From Lacinutrix sp. C3R15 (GTDB lineage: Bacteria; Bacteroidota; Bacteroidia; Flavobacteriales; Flavobacteriaceae), in contig NZ_JAHKPZ010000015.1 of NCBI RefSeq assembly GCF_018860825.1, positions 248,001 to 312,000 on the forward strand: a DNA stretch of 64,000 bases. Direction: 5' to 3'. The notes below the pieces were generated by a model, which was given only the letters and a program-made list of their open reading frames with translations, did not search any database and was not told where the DNA came from. Numbering within the stretch: the first letter of the stretch is position 1; each line of letters opens with the position of its first letter. Below are positions 44,568-54,622 of this stretch, in pieces. The translations under genes were made by a program, and so were the position numbers.

Positions 44568-46583
44568 TTGGCAACAAGCGAAAAGAACATATTAAACCGA
44601 TTGTATTTCATAGCAGGATGTATGTTCATCTTTGCTCTAGCAGTGGTGTTTAAACTTTTGAGCATTCAGTTTGTGCAAGGGGATAAGTATAAAGAGTTGG
44701 CACATAGCAGAACTATTAAAGAAGTTCCAATTCCTGCAAACCGAGGAAATGTGTATTCTGTTAACGGTAATTTGTTGGCGACATCTATTCCTAAATATGA
44801 TATTAGAATTGATGCGGTTACACCTTCTGCTAAAACCTTTGAAGAAAATTTAAAACCTTTAAGTGAAGCGCTTTCCAAATATTCAGGAAGACCTGTTTCG
44901 TATTATCAAAAAGAATTACGTAAAGCAAGAGTAAATAGAAATAGATATTATTTACTAGCTAGAAATATTGGGTATTCAGATTATATTAAGTTTCGCAATT
45001 TTCCAATGTTAAAGCTTGGCGCTTTTAAAGGAGGTTTAATTGTAGAGCAAACTACAAAACGGGAGCATCCAATGGGTGGCATTGCAGAGCGTACTATTGG
45101 TTATGAGCGTACTGATGATGCTGGTAATGTTACAAGGCCAGGAATAGATGGTGCTTTTGGTGTTAAGTATTTGCGTGGTACAGATGGTTTGCGTTTAAAA
45201 CAAAAAATAGGAAAAGGACAGTGGAAACCTATTGTAGATTATGATCAGGTAGAAGCTAAAGATGGTTATGATGTGTATACAACAATTGATGTAAATATTC
45301 AAGATATAGCACATCATGCACTTTTAAAACAGTTAGAATATTATGAGGCAGAACATGGTTGTGTAGTAGTAATGGAGGTAGAAACTGGTGAGATTAGAGC
45401 AATTTCTAATCTTGGTAGAACAAGTAAAGGTGGTTATTATGAAAAACTAAACTATGCTGTTGGTGAGTCTCATGAACCAGGATCTACGTTTAAAGTAATG
45501 GCTTTAATGGCTGCTTTAGAAGATAGAGTTATAGATACGTCTACGGTTGTAGATACAGGAAACGGAAGAAAACGGTTTTACGGAAGAACCATTAGTGATT
45601 CGCATCGTGGCGGATTTGGTAAAGTTTCAGCAGCAAGAGCTTTAGAGGTTTCTTCTAATATAGGTTTAGCAACTATTGTAGATGAGCATTATTCTAAAAA
45701 ACCAGAAAAATTTCTTAAAACATTAAGAAAATGGAAATTAGATCAGCCATTGGGTGTTTCTATTATTGGTGAAGGTAATCCTGTGATTCCTAAGCCAGGA
45801 GATAAAATTTGGAGTAAAAATGCATTGCCATCTATGGCTTATGGGTATAATATGCAATTAACTCCTTTACAAACATTAGCTTTTTACAATGCTATTGCTA
45901 ATAATGGAGAGCTAATTAAGCCAAGGTTTTTAAAAGCGGTTAAAGAGTTTGATAGAAATGTAGAAACGTTTAAAAAAGAGGTGATTGTCGATAAAATTTG
46001 TTCAGACGAAACACTTTCTAAAATAAAAGACATTCTTAAAAATATAGTAGTAAGAGGAACTGGTAAAAAGTTGTATTCTGAAACGTTTTCTATGGCAGGA
46101 AAAACAGGAACAGCTAGAACAGATTATGCAAATAATGAAGAATGGAATAAAAACCCAAAGTACATTTCTTCTTTTGCAGGGTATTTTCCAGCGGAAAAAC
46201 CTAAGTATTCTTGTATTGTAGTAATACATAAGCCAAGTATAAAGGTTGGGTATTATGGAGCAGATGTAACAGGTCCTGTGTTTAAACGTATTGCTCAAAA
46301 AATATTTACAGACACACCAATTGTAGATGAAGTGGTGTCTTTAGAGGTGCAAAATCCATCTGTAGAAAAGGAATTTGAAAGTTATTACAATACAGCGCAA
46401 ACCTATAAAACAATAATGCCAAGTGTGGTTGGTTTACCTGCAATGGATGCTGTTTCCTTATTAGAAAATATGGATGTAGATGTGCAGGTGAAAATTTTGG
46501 GTTCTGGTACTGTTAAAAAACAATCTATAGATAAAAATACAAAACTTAAAAATAAACAAACAATAGTTTTAGAAGCGTCGTGA
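44568..46583 (+). CDS. ftsI: Division-specific peptidoglycan transpeptidase FtsI with PASTA domain, TTG start
   Basis: Class B penicillin-binding protein that crosslinks septal peptidoglycan. It has a membrane anchor at about 13-33, the dimerisation domain next, then the transpeptidase domain with Ser306-x-x-Lys309 (EPGSTFK), the SSN triad at 362-364 and the KTG motif at 512-514. A single PASTA domain (IMPSVVGLPAMDAVSLLE onward) fills the last 60 residues, a feature of Bacteroidota FtsI. The TTG at 44568 is chosen because the next ATG, at residue 17, would cut into the anchor. It overlaps murE by 4 bp. Confidence 0.95.
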   Translation: MATSEKNILNRLYFIAGCMFIFALAVVFKLLSIQFVQGDKYKELAHSRTIKEVPIPANRGNVYSVNGNLLATSIPKYDIRIDAVTPSAKTFEENLKPLSEALSKYSGRPVSYYQKELRKARVNRNRYYLLARNIGYSDYIKFRNFPMLKLGAFKGGLIVEQTTKREHPMGGIAERTIGYERTDDAGNVTRPGIDGAFGVKYLRGTDGLRLKQKIGKGQWKPIVDYDQVEAKDGYDVYTTIDVNIQDIAHHALLKQLEYYEAEHGCVVVMEVETGEIRAISNLGRTSKGGYYEKLNYAVGESHEPGSTFKVMALMAALEDRVIDTSTVVDTGNGRKRFYGRTISDSHRGGFGKVSAARALEVSSNIGLATIVDEHYSKKPEKFLKTLRKWKLDQPLGVSIIGEGNPVIPKPGDKIWSKNALPSMAYGYNMQLTPLQTLAFYNAIANNGELIKPRFLKAVKEFDRNVETFKKEVIVDKICSDETLSKIKDILKNIVVRGTGKKLYSETFSMAGKTGTARTDYANNEEWNKNPKYISSFAGYFPAEKPKYSCIVVIHKPSIKVGYYGADVTGPVFKRIAQKIFTDTPIVDEVVSLEVQNPSVEKEFESYYNTAQTYKTIMPSVVGLPAMDAVSLLENMDVDVQVKILGSGTVKKQSIDKNTKLKNKQTIVLEAS

Positions 46584-48043
46584 CAAATTTTAAAGACATA
46601 TTATATAAGGTAAACATCAATGCTGTTGTTGGTAGTACAAACGTGTATATTAGAAATATTGATTTCGATTCGCGTAAAATTGCTATTAATGATGTTTTTG
46701 TTGCTGTAAAAGGTGCTGTTGTAGATGGTCATGATTATATAAAACAAGCCATTCAGCAAGGAGCAATGGCTGTGGTTTGTGAAAATTTACCGCATAATTT
46801 AAATCCTAAAGTTACCTATGTAGAAGTAGAGAATGCTACTAAAGCATTGGCTATTATGGCTTCAAATTATTATGGTTCTCCTTCAAAAAATCTAAAACTT
46901 GTTGGTGTTACAGGAACTAATGGTAAAACAACTATTGCAACTCTTTTGTATCAGCTATTTAAAAATGCTGGTTATAAAGTAGGTTTGCTTTCTACCGTAA
47001 AAATAATGGTAGATGCTAAAGAGTATAAGGCAACACACACTACGCCAGATTCTTTAACAATTAATCGTTATTTAAAAGAAATGAATGACGAAGGTGTAGA
47101 GTTTTGTTTTATGGAAGTTAGCTCGCATGGTATTCATCAAAATAGAACCGAAGCGCTTTATTTTGAAGGAGGAATTTTTACCAATCTATCGCATGATCAC
47201 TTAGATTATCACAAATCATTTGCGGAGTATCGAGATGTTAAAAAAGCATTTTTTGATAGTCTTCCATCAAACGCTTTTGCACTTGTAAATACAGATGATA
47301 AAAATGGCATGGTGATGCTTCAAAATACAAAAGCAAGAAAATGTACCTATGCTTTAAAAAGCTATGCGGATTATAAAGCGCAAATTTTAGAAAACCAATT
47401 TAGCGGTTTGTTGCTTAAGGTAGAAGATGCAGAAGTTTGGACCAAACTTATCGGAAAATTTAACGCCTACAATGTATTAGCAATTTATGCTACTGCAGAA
47501 TTACTAGGTCTTGAAAAAGTAGAAATACTTAGGTTAATAAGCGAACTAGAAAGTGTTAGTGGTCGTTTTCAATATTTAATTTCAGACGATAAAATTACTG
47601 CAATAGTAGATTATGCACATACACCAGATGCCTTGCAAAATGTCTTGGAAACTATAAATAGCATACGTACTAAAAACGAACAACTAATAACCGTTGTTGG
47701 TTGTGGTGGTGATAGAGATAAAACCAAAAGACCAAAAATGGGGAACATTGCTTCTTCTTTAAGTACTAAAGTGATTTTTACTAGTGATAATCCTAGAAGT
47801 GAAGTGCCAGAAACAATTATTGAAGAAATTGAAAAAGGAGTAGATCCTTTAAATTATAAAAAAGTACTCGCAATTGTAGATAGAAAACAGGCTATTAAAA
47901 CAGCGTGTCAACTTGCAAATGCAAATGATATCATATTAATAGCAGGAAAAGGGCATGAAGCTTATCAGGAAATTAATGGCAAGCGCCATGATTTTGATGA
48001 TTATAAAATAGTGCAGGAGCTTTTAAAACAATTGCAAAAATAA
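46580..48043 (+). CDS. murE: UDP-MurNAc-tripeptide synthetase MurE, meso-DAP type, GTG start
   Basis: Adds the third stem-peptide residue to UDP-MurNAc-L-Ala-D-Glu. The ATP loop is GTNGKTT at 112-118. DNPR at 403-406 is the motif that selects meso-diaminopimelate over lysine, so the wall is DAP-type as expected for Bacteroidota. The GTG start overlaps the ftsI stop as GTGA, a sign of translational coupling. The length of 487 residues is standard. A repeat-bearing 67-bp gap precedes mraY. Confidence 0.96.
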   Translation: MTNFKDILYKVNINAVVGSTNVYIRNIDFDSRKIAINDVFVAVKGAVVDGHDYIKQAIQQGAMAVVCENLPHNLNPKVTYVEVENATKALAIMASNYYGSPSKNLKLVGVTGTNGKTTIATLLYQLFKNAGYKVGLLSTVKIMVDAKEYKATHTTPDSLTINRYLKEMNDEGVEFCFMEVSSHGIHQNRTEALYFEGGIFTNLSHDHLDYHKSFAEYRDVKKAFFDSLPSNAFALVNTDDKNGMVMLQNTKARKCTYALKSYADYKAQILENQFSGLLLKVEDAEVWTKLIGKFNAYNVLAIYATAELLGLEKVEILRLISELESVSGRFQYLISDDKITAIVDYAHTPDALQNVLETINSIRTKNEQLITVVGCGGDRDKTKRPKMGNIASSLSTKVIFTSDNPRSEVPETIIEEIEKGVDPLNYKKVLAIVDRKQAIKTACQLANANDIILIAGKGHEAYQEINGKRHDFDDYKIVQELLKQLQK

Positions 48044-48061
48044 AAAGATAAAATAAGAGAA

Positions 48062-48092
48062 GAATGTTGTGCTGAGCTTGTTGAAGCATGAC
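48062..48092. repeat. Dispersed repeat, GCTGAGCTTG type, between murE and mraY
   Basis: A degenerate copy of an imperfectly palindromic intergenic repeat (core GCTGAGCTTGTTGAAGC). A related copy lies before murG at 52040-52060. Similar short repeats are scattered in many Bacteroidota genomes; their function is not known to me. Confidence 0.55.
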
Positions 48093-48110
48093 AAAAATAA
48101 ACAATAAAGA

Positions 48111-49352
48111 ATGCTGTATTACTTATTTGAATATTTAGAAAAACAATACCAATTTCCGGGAGCATCACTCTTTGGGTTTATCACCTTTAGAGCTGCTGTT
48201 GCCATTATAATATCTTTGTTGTTTTCTACAATATTTGGTAAACGTATTATTCGTTTTTTACAAAAACAACAAGTAGGTGAAACTATTAGAGATTTAGGTT
48301 TAGAAGGTCAGGCAGAAAAATCAGGTACACCAACAATGGGAGGAATTATTATTATTCTTGCTACATTAATTCCTGTGCTATTGCTGGCAAAATTAGAGAA
48401 TACTTACATTATTTTATTAATAGTAACTACTTTATGGATGGGAGCTATTGGTTTTATAGATGATTATATTAAAAAGTTTAAAAACGATAAAGAAGGTTTA
48501 AAAGGAAGGTTTAAAATATTAGGGCAAGTAGGTTTAGGTGTTATTGTAGGTGCTACATTATACTTTAATCCTAATGTAACTATAAAAGAAAAGCTTCCAG
48601 TAGCACAGCAACAAGAAATTTTAGCTGAAAATCCGAATGCTTTACCTAGTAAGTTTTTTGCAGCAGAAGAGCAGTCTACCAAAACTACAATTCCTTTTGT
48701 AAAAGGAAACGAGTTTGATTATGCAGATTTAATTACCTGGATTAATCCAGCTTGGGCAAAATATGCATGGATTATTTTTATTCTAGCATCTATATTTATT
48801 ATTACTGCAGTTTCTAATGGAGCAAATCTTACAGATGGAATAGATGGTCTTGCAGCAGGAACTTCGGCCATTATAGTATTAACGCTAGGTATTTTTGCTT
48901 TTGTTTCTGGGCACATTGTGTTTTCAGATTATTTAAACATTATGTACATACCAAGAATAGAAGAAATTACTATTTATATAGCTGCTTTTGTGGGTGCACT
49001 CATAGGGTTTCTGTGGTACAATACATATCCTGCGCAAGTTTTTATGGGAGATACAGGAAGTTTAACCATAGGCGGAATTATTGCTGTGATTGCAATTGCA
49101 GTTAGAAAAGAATGGTTGATTCCTGTTTTATGCGGAATCTTCTTAGCAGAAAATTTATCTGTAGTAATGCAGGTAAGTTGGTTTAAATATACCAAGAAAA
49201 AATATGGCGAAGGCCGACGCATTTTTAAAATGTCGCCTTTGCATCATCACTATCAAAAATCAGGATATCACGAAAGTAAAATTGTAACCAGATTCTGGAT
49301 TGTTGGAATTTTATTGGCAATACTTTCTATAGTAACCTTGAAAATTAGATAA
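48111..49352 (+). CDS. mraY: Phospho-MurNAc-pentapeptide transferase
   Basis: Transfers phospho-MurNAc-pentapeptide to undecaprenyl phosphate, forming lipid I. Conserved blocks are [13 protein letters not shown], the aspartate-rich [29 protein letters not shown] and [12 protein letters not shown], plus [14 protein letters not shown] in the last cytoplasmic loop. About ten membrane segments are visible. At 413 residues it is some 50 longer than the E. coli enzyme. The excess lies in a loop of about residues 155-205 ([20 protein letters not shown] region), a known feature of Bacteroidota MraY. Confidence 0.96.
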   Translation: MLYYLFEYLEKQYQFPGASLFGFITFRAAVAIIISLLFSTIFGKRIIRFLQKQQVGETIRDLGLEGQAEKSGTPTMGGIIIILATLIPVLLLAKLENTYIILLIVTTLWMGAIGFIDDYIKKFKNDKEGLKGRFKILGQVGLGVIVGATLYFNPNVTIKEKLPVAQQQEILAENPNALPSKFFAAEEQSTKTTIPFVKGNEFDYADLITWINPAWAKYAWIIFILASIFIITAVSNGANLTDGIDGLAAGTSAIIVLTLGIFAFVSGHIVFSDYLNIMYIPRIEEITIYIAAFVGALIGFLWYNTYPAQVFMGDTGSLTIGGIIAVIAIAVRKEWLIPVLCGIFLAENLSVVMQVSWFKYTKKKYGEGRRIFKMSPLHHHYQKSGYHESKIVTRFWIVGILLAILSIVTLKIR

Positions 49353-49359
49353 ATAATTT

Positions 49360-49390
49360 GTCATTCCTACTGTTGTGGGAGTAGATAGGA
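49360..49390. repeat. Dispersed repeat, ATTCCT type, between mraY and murD
   Basis: GTCATTCCTACTG and the following GTGGGAGTA form a weak inverted repeat with G-U pairs. It matches the GTCATTCCTGC-type element seen in better form before murC, so it is probably a decayed copy. Confidence 0.4.
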
Positions 49391-49396
49391 GTAAAA

Positions 49397-50734
49397 ATGA
49401 AAAAGAAACGATTAGTCATATTAGGAGGAGGAGAAAGCGGTGTGGGTACAGCGCTTTTAGCAAAGGCTAAAGGATATGAAGTTTTTGTTTCAGATAAAGG
49501 AATAATAAAAGAAAAATATAAAAAAGTTCTTATACATAATGAGATTGAATGGGAGGAGCAGAAGCATACAGAATCTAAAATTCTTAATGCTTATGTAGTA
49601 ATGAAAAGCCCAGGAATTCCCGAAAAAGTAGCTTTAGTACAACAGCTAATTAATAAAGAGATTCCTGTTATTTCAGAAATAGAATTTGCTTCAAAATATA
49701 CCAAAGCAACTATAGTTGGTATTACGGGAAGCAATGGTAAAACTACAACAGCTACGCTAACAAACCATATTTTAAAACAAGAGTTAAACGTTGGTTTAGC
49801 TGGTAATATTGGAGACAGTTTTGCAAAACAAGTTTTAGAAAAAGATTATAAAAACTATGTTTTAGAAATAAGTAGTTTTCAGTTAGATGGTATTGTAGAT
49901 TTTAAACCTCAAATAGCTGTAATAACTAATATTACTCCAGATCATTTAGATAGATATAATTATCAATTTGAAAACTATATCGCTTCTAAATTTAGTATTG
50001 CTAAAAATCAAACCAAAGAGGATTATTTGATTTATGATGCAGATGATGAAGTAATTACTAATTGGTTAAAAGCACATCCAGTTCAATCTAAATTATTACC
50101 GTTTTCATTAGTGAAAACTATAAAAAATGGTGCGTATTTAGAACAAGAAAATATAATAATAACAATAGATAACAACCAAATAATTATGCCAACAAGCAAA
50201 CTAGCATTAGAAGGTAAACACAATTTAAAAAATGCAATGGCTGCATCTACTGTGGCGCATTTATTAAAAATAAGAAAACAAACGATACGTGAAAGTCTAG
50301 AAAACTTTCAGGGAGTAGAGCATCGTTTAGAGCACGTGTTAAAAATTAACAAAGTACAATACATAAACGATTCTAAAGCAACTAATGTAAATGCAACCTA
50401 TTATGCATTAGAAAGTATGGATGCGCCAACAATCTGGATTGTTGGTGGTGTAGATAAAGGAAATAATTATGAAGAACTTTTTCCTTTTGTTAATGAAAAA
50501 GTAAAAGCAATTATTTGTCTTGGTGTAGATAATGAAAAACTAATGCGCACCTTTGGTGGTATGGTAGATGTTATTGTTGAAACACAATATATGAATGAGG
50601 CTATTAAAATAGCATATAAAGTTGCAGAGTCTGGAGATAATGTGTTGTTGTCACCTGCTTGTGCAAGTTTTGATTTGTTTGAAAATTATGAAGACAGAGG
50701 AAGACAGTTTAAAGAAGCTGTAAGAAATCTATAA
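49397..50734 (+). CDS. murD: UDP-MurNAc-L-Ala--D-Glu ligase
   Basis: Adds D-glutamate to UDP-MurNAc-L-Ala. The N-terminal Rossmann-like loop LGGGESGVGTALLAKAKG is at 9-26, the ATP loop GSNGKTT at 111-117, and the NDSKATN block near 317-323 belongs to the Mur ligase C-terminal region. The length of 445 residues is normal. The 78-bp gap to ftsW is AT-rich. Confidence 0.96.
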   Translation: MKKKRLVILGGGESGVGTALLAKAKGYEVFVSDKGIIKEKYKKVLIHNEIEWEEQKHTESKILNAYVVMKSPGIPEKVALVQQLINKEIPVISEIEFASKYTKATIVGITGSNGKTTTATLTNHILKQELNVGLAGNIGDSFAKQVLEKDYKNYVLEISSFQLDGIVDFKPQIAVITNITPDHLDRYNYQFENYIASKFSIAKNQTKEDYLIYDADDEVITNWLKAHPVQSKLLPFSLVKTIKNGAYLEQENIIITIDNNQIIMPTSKLALEGKHNLKNAMAASTVAHLLKIRKQTIRESLENFQGVEHRLEHVLKINKVQYINDSKATNVNATYYALESMDAPTIWIVGGVDKGNNYEELFPFVNEKVKAIICLGVDNEKLMRTFGGMVDVIVETQYMNEAIKIAYKVAESGDNVLLSPACASFDLFENYEDRGRQFKEAVRNL

Positions 50735-50812
50735 ATAATTTTAAAAAAAAACGTCGATATAAAGTAGGAGTAATTAATTAAAAAGTCATTCTAGATTACT
50801 TAAAAGTAAAAA

Positions 50813-52015
50813 ATGCAAGAACTATTTAAAAATATAAAAGGAGATCGGTTAATTTGGGCAATAGCAGCGCTGTTGGCTATTTTTTCGTTCTTACCTGTGT
50901 ATAGTGCAGCAAGCAATTTAGCTTATGTTGGTGGTACAGGTAATACCTTTTCGTTTTTTATAAAACATTTCATGCATCTGTTTTTAGGTTTTGTAATTAT
51001 GTTTGGAATTCATAAAATTCCGTATAGATATTTTAGAGGTTTGTCTATGATTATGATTCCTGTAGTATTGGTTTTATTGGTTGTAACCATGCTGCAAGGA
51101 ACCACTATTGAAGGCGCTAATGCAAGTAGATGGATTCAAATTCCAATAGTTAATATGTCTTTTCAAACGTCTACACTCGCAGCTGTGGTACTTATGGTGT
51201 ATGTAGCTAGGTATATGTCTAAAATACATGAAAAAGAATTTACTTTTGTAGAAACTATTTTGCCGCTTTGGGTACCTGTTTTTTTAGTGTTAATACTTAT
51301 ACTTCCTGCTAATTTTTCAACAGCAGCAATTATGTTTGTTATGGCTGTAATGTTGGTGTTTTTAGGAGGGTATCCAATACGCTACTTAGCAGTAATTATT
51401 GGTTCAGGAATATTAGCTCTAGTACTTTTTGTTTTGGTAGCAAAAGCATTTCCAGAAGCTATGCCTAACAGGGTAGATACCTGGATGAGTAGAATAGAAA
51501 GTTTCTCTAATGGTGAAGATACAGAGGCAGATTACCAAATAGAAAAAGCGAAAATTGCAATTGCTTCAGGTGGTGTTCAAGGTGTAGGTCCGGGTAAAAG
51601 TATTCAGAAAAACTTTTTGCCACAATCCTCTTCCGATTTTATTTTTGCAATTATAATAGAAGAGTACGGTTTAATTGGTGGTTTTTTACTAATGATATTA
51701 TATATGTGGCTGCTTTTTAGAATCCTTATTGTGGCCCAGAAATCAGATACCGTTTTTGGTAAGCTTTTAGTGCTTGGTGTTGGTTTGCCAATTGTTTTTC
51801 AAGCATTAATTAATATGGCTGTAGCTGTTGAGTTGTTTCCTGTAACAGGGCAAACCTTACCATTGGTTAGTAGTGGTGGTACTTCTATTTGGATGACCTG
51901 CCTTGCTATTGGTATTGTGTTGAGTGTAAGTGCAAAAAGAGAAGAAGATAAAAACAAAGAGAGTCAAGAAAATAAAGAAGATAATCCGTTAGAAATTCTT
52001 TCGGAAGCAATATAA
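50813..52015 (+). CDS. ftsW: Septal SEDS glycosyltransferase FtsW
   Basis: SEDS-family polymerase that makes septal glycan strands together with FtsI. There are about ten membrane segments over 400 residues. The opening FSFLPVYSAASNLAYVG, the loop GVQGVGPGKSIQKNFLPQSSSDFIFAIIIEE and the block LPLVSSGGTSIWMTCLAIG near the end are the family's conserved stretches. An Asp/Glu/Lys-rich cytoplasmic tail ends the protein. Its place between murD and murG is the classical order. Confidence 0.95.
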   Translation: MQELFKNIKGDRLIWAIAALLAIFSFLPVYSAASNLAYVGGTGNTFSFFIKHFMHLFLGFVIMFGIHKIPYRYFRGLSMIMIPVVLVLLVVTMLQGTTIEGANASRWIQIPIVNMSFQTSTLAAVVLMVYVARYMSKIHEKEFTFVETILPLWVPVFLVLILILPANFSTAAIMFVMAVMLVFLGGYPIRYLAVIIGSGILALVLFVLVAKAFPEAMPNRVDTWMSRIESFSNGEDTEADYQIEKAKIAIASGGVQGVGPGKSIQKNFLPQSSSDFIFAIIIEEYGLIGGFLLMILYMWLLFRILIVAQKSDTVFGKLLVLGVGLPIVFQALINMAVAVELFPVTGQTLPLVSSGGTSIWMTCLAIGIVLSVSAKREEDKNKESQENKEDNPLEILSEAI

Positions 52016-52033
52016 ATTAAAAAAAATAAATAA

Positions 52034-52062
52034 AATGGCACGCTGAGCTTGTCTAAGTGCTG
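52034..52062. repeat. Dispersed repeat, GCTGAGCTTG type, at the murG start
   Basis: GCACGCTGAGCTTGTCTAAGTGC begins at 52038 and has complementary GCAC/GTGC ends, a second copy of the element seen before mraY. It runs up to the murG coding region and covers the more upstream of two possible GTG starts. Confidence 0.55.
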
Positions 52063-52074
52063 CAGAAAATAAAA

Positions 52075-53181
52075 GTGAATACTAAGAAAAAAACATATAG
52101 AATTATCCTTTCAGGAGGAGGAACAGGAGGGCATATTTATCCTGCAATTGCAATTGCAAATGAATTAAAGTCGCGTTTTTCTGATGCTGAGTTTTTGTTT
52201 GTTGGTGCAAAAGATAGAATGGAAATGGAAAAAGTGCCGCAAGCTGGTTATGCTATAAAAGGACTTTGGATTTCTGGTATTCAGCGTAAACTAACATTAA
52301 AAAATGTAATGTTTCCATTCAAGCTAATAAGTAGTTTGTATCACGCTAAAAAAATTATAAAACAATTTAAACCAGATATAGCTATTGGTACAGGAGGATT
52401 TGCAAGCGGACCTTTATTGCAAATGGCAACAGCAAAAGGTGTTCCTGCTTTAATACAAGAGCAAAATTCTTTTCCAGGTATTACCAATAAATTATTAGCA
52501 AAAAAAGTACAGCGAATTTGTGTTGCTTATGATGGTTTAGAGCGTTTTTTTCCAAAAACAAAAATGATTAAAACAGGAAACCCTGTTCGTCAAGACTTGT
52601 TAGATATAGACTCTAAAGTAGCCGAAGCAAAAAAATATTTCAACTTAATTGAAGGTAAAAAAACACTTTTGGTTATTGGAGGTAGTTTAGGAGCAAGACG
52701 TATTAATGAGTTGATAAAAGAAGAGTTAGATTATTTTAATACGTTAAATATACAAGTGATTTGGCAATGTGGAAAATTGTATTATAAAACATATAAAATT
52801 GAAGGAAACGAAAAACATGTACAGCTTCATGAATTTATAAATAATATGGATTTAGCTTATGCAGCAGCAGATGTAATTATTTCACGTGCAGGAGCAAGTT
52901 CTGTAAGTGAGCTTTGTATTGTTGGTAAGCCTGTAATTTTTATTCCATCACCAAATGTAGCAGAAGATCATCAAACAAAAAATGCCATGGCAATTGTTAA
53001 TGAAAATGCAGCTATGTTAATTAAAGAAAGTGATCTGGTTGTAGATTTTGAAAACAAATTTACACAACTAATAGCTTCTCCAGAAAAACAAAAAGAATTA
53101 GGAGAAAATATTAAGAAACTAGCATTAGTGAATGCAACAAAAGAAATTGCAGACGAGGTTGAAAAACTTTTAAATAAATAA
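52075..53181 (+). CDS. murG: UDP-GlcNAc:lipid I GlcNAc transferase MurG, GTG start
   Basis: Adds GlcNAc to lipid I to make lipid II on the inner face of the membrane. The signature [20 protein letters not shown] lies close to the N-terminus; the second half has [14 protein letters not shown] and the acceptor region [19 protein letters not shown]. No in-frame ATG precedes the signature. I choose GTG at 52075 because it gives a seven-residue lead like relatives; GTG at 52057 falls inside a dispersed repeat and adds six residues. The length is 368 residues. Confidence 0.93.
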   Translation: MNTKKKTYRIILSGGGTGGHIYPAIAIANELKSRFSDAEFLFVGAKDRMEMEKVPQAGYAIKGLWISGIQRKLTLKNVMFPFKLISSLYHAKKIIKQFKPDIAIGTGGFASGPLLQMATAKGVPALIQEQNSFPGITNKLLAKKVQRICVAYDGLERFFPKTKMIKTGNPVRQDLLDIDSKVAEAKKYFNLIEGKKTLLVIGGSLGARRINELIKEELDYFNTLNIQVIWQCGKLYYKTYKIEGNEKHVQLHEFINNMDLAYAAADVIISRAGASSVSELCIVGKPVIFIPSPNVAEDHQTKNAMAIVNENAAMLIKESDLVVDFENKFTQLIASPEKQKELGENIKKLALVNATKEIADEVEKLLNK

Positions 53182-53199
53182 TTAAATTAAACGGAGTTG

Positions 53200-53262
53200 G
53201 TATTCCTGCGTAAGCAGGAAATCACTCGTAAAAAAAATAGATTCCTGCCTTTGTAGGAATGA
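53200..53262. repeat. Pair of TTCCTGC palindromes between murG and murC
   Basis: TTCCTGC (53203-53209) and GCAGGAA (53214-53220) form a perfect 7-bp hairpin with a 4-nt loop. A second copy with arms ATTCCTGC and GTAGGAAT spans 53231-53250 and is followed by GAC. Together they look like two copies of the ATTCCTGC dispersed element in tandem. Confidence 0.65.
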
Positions 53263-53266
53263 CAAA

Positions 53267-54622
53267 ATGAATTTAAAAAATATACATAACATCTATTTTG
53301 TTGGCATTGGTGGCATTGGCATGAGTGCGCTTGCGCGTTATTTTAAAGCTAGTGGTAAAAATGTAGCTGGTTATGATAAAACCCAAACTGCAGTTACAGA
53401 CAGTTTGGTAGATTTAGGTGTAAAAATACATTTTGAAGATTCTATATCACAAGTTGATGATGCTTTTTTAAACTATGATACCACTTTGGTAGTGTATACT
53501 CCAGCGGTTCCTAAAGACCATAAAGAGCTTGCTTATTTTAAAAACGATAAAAACTTTACTGTTTTAAAACGATCTGAAATTTTAGGGCTAATTACTAAAA
53601 ACACTTTTTGTTTGGCAGTAGCAGGTACGCATGGTAAAACAACAACAACAAGTATTTTAGGTCATTTGTTGTACCAATGTAATGTAGAGTTAACTGCTTT
53701 TTTAGGAGGAATAAGTGAAAATTATAATTCTAATTTAATACTAAACGGAAACAAAGTTTCTGTAGTTGAAGCAGATGAGTTTGATAGATCATTCTTAACA
53801 TTGTCACCAGATTTGGCATGCATAACTTCTATGGATGCAGATCACTTAGATATTTATGGCGATGCTTCCGAATTGATAAAATCATTTAAAGATTTTACAG
53901 AAAAAATAAAACCAAGCGGAAAACTCTTTGTTAAAAACGGTTTGCCTTTACAAGGAATTACCTACGGAATTGAAGATGATGCAGATTATTCTATACAAAA
54001 TATAAAAATTCAAAATGGTGTTTATGTGTTTGATGTAAAAATGCCAAATGCAACACTAGAAAAAGTTCAATTTAACCTACCTGGTAGACATAACTTGTCG
54101 AATGCATTAATAGCCTTGGCGATGGCTGCAGAATATGGTTGCCCTCACCAGCAGCTCGCCAAAGCATTAGCATCTTACAAAGGCGTTAAACGAAGGTTTA
54201 CCTATCAAATTAAAACCGAAGAATTGGTTTTTATAGATGACTATGCACATCATCCAGAAGAAATAAATGCAGTGCATCAAGCAGTTCGTGAAATGTATCC
54301 AAACAAGAGAGTATTGGCAATATTTCAACCTCATTTGTTTTCAAGAACAAAAGATTTTGTAGATGATTTTGCTACAAGTTTAGCACAGTTTGATGAAGTG
54401 ATGTTGTTAGATATTTATCCAGCAAGAGAATTGCCAATTGAAGGAGTTACTTCTAACTGGTTATTGCAAAAAATACAAAACAAAAACAAACAACTTGTTG
54501 CTAAAAATGAGTTGGTTACAAAAATAAAAGACAGTAAAGCACAAATAATTTTAACTATTGGTGCAGGAGATATAGGAGCCGAAGTAGAACATATTAAAAA
54601 AGGATTAAGCGTTGCGAGTTAA
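53267..54622 (+). CDS. murC: UDP-MurNAc--L-Ala ligase
   Basis: Adds the first stem-peptide residue, L-alanine, to UDP-MurNAc. The N-terminal UDP-binding loop is VGIGGIGMSALARYF at 12-26, the ATP loop GTHGKTTTT at 120-128, and the Mur C-terminal blocks DDYAHHPEEI and FQPHLFSRTKDF are clear. The length of 451 residues is normal. Its end overlaps the ftsQ start by 11 bp. Confidence 0.96.
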   Translation: MNLKNIHNIYFVGIGGIGMSALARYFKASGKNVAGYDKTQTAVTDSLVDLGVKIHFEDSISQVDDAFLNYDTTLVVYTPAVPKDHKELAYFKNDKNFTVLKRSEILGLITKNTFCLAVAGTHGKTTTTSILGHLLYQCNVELTAFLGGISENYNSNLILNGNKVSVVEADEFDRSFLTLSPDLACITSMDADHLDIYGDASELIKSFKDFTEKIKPSGKLFVKNGLPLQGITYGIEDDADYSIQNIKIQNGVYVFDVKMPNATLEKVQFNLPGRHNLSNALIALAMAAEYGCPHQQLAKALASYKGVKRRFTYQIKTEELVFIDDYAHHPEEINAVHQAVREMYPNKRVLAIFQPHLFSRTKDFVDDFATSLAQFDEVMLLDIYPARELPIEGVTSNWLLQKIQNKNKQLVAKNELVTKIKDSKAQIILTIGAGDIGAEVEHIKKGLSVAS

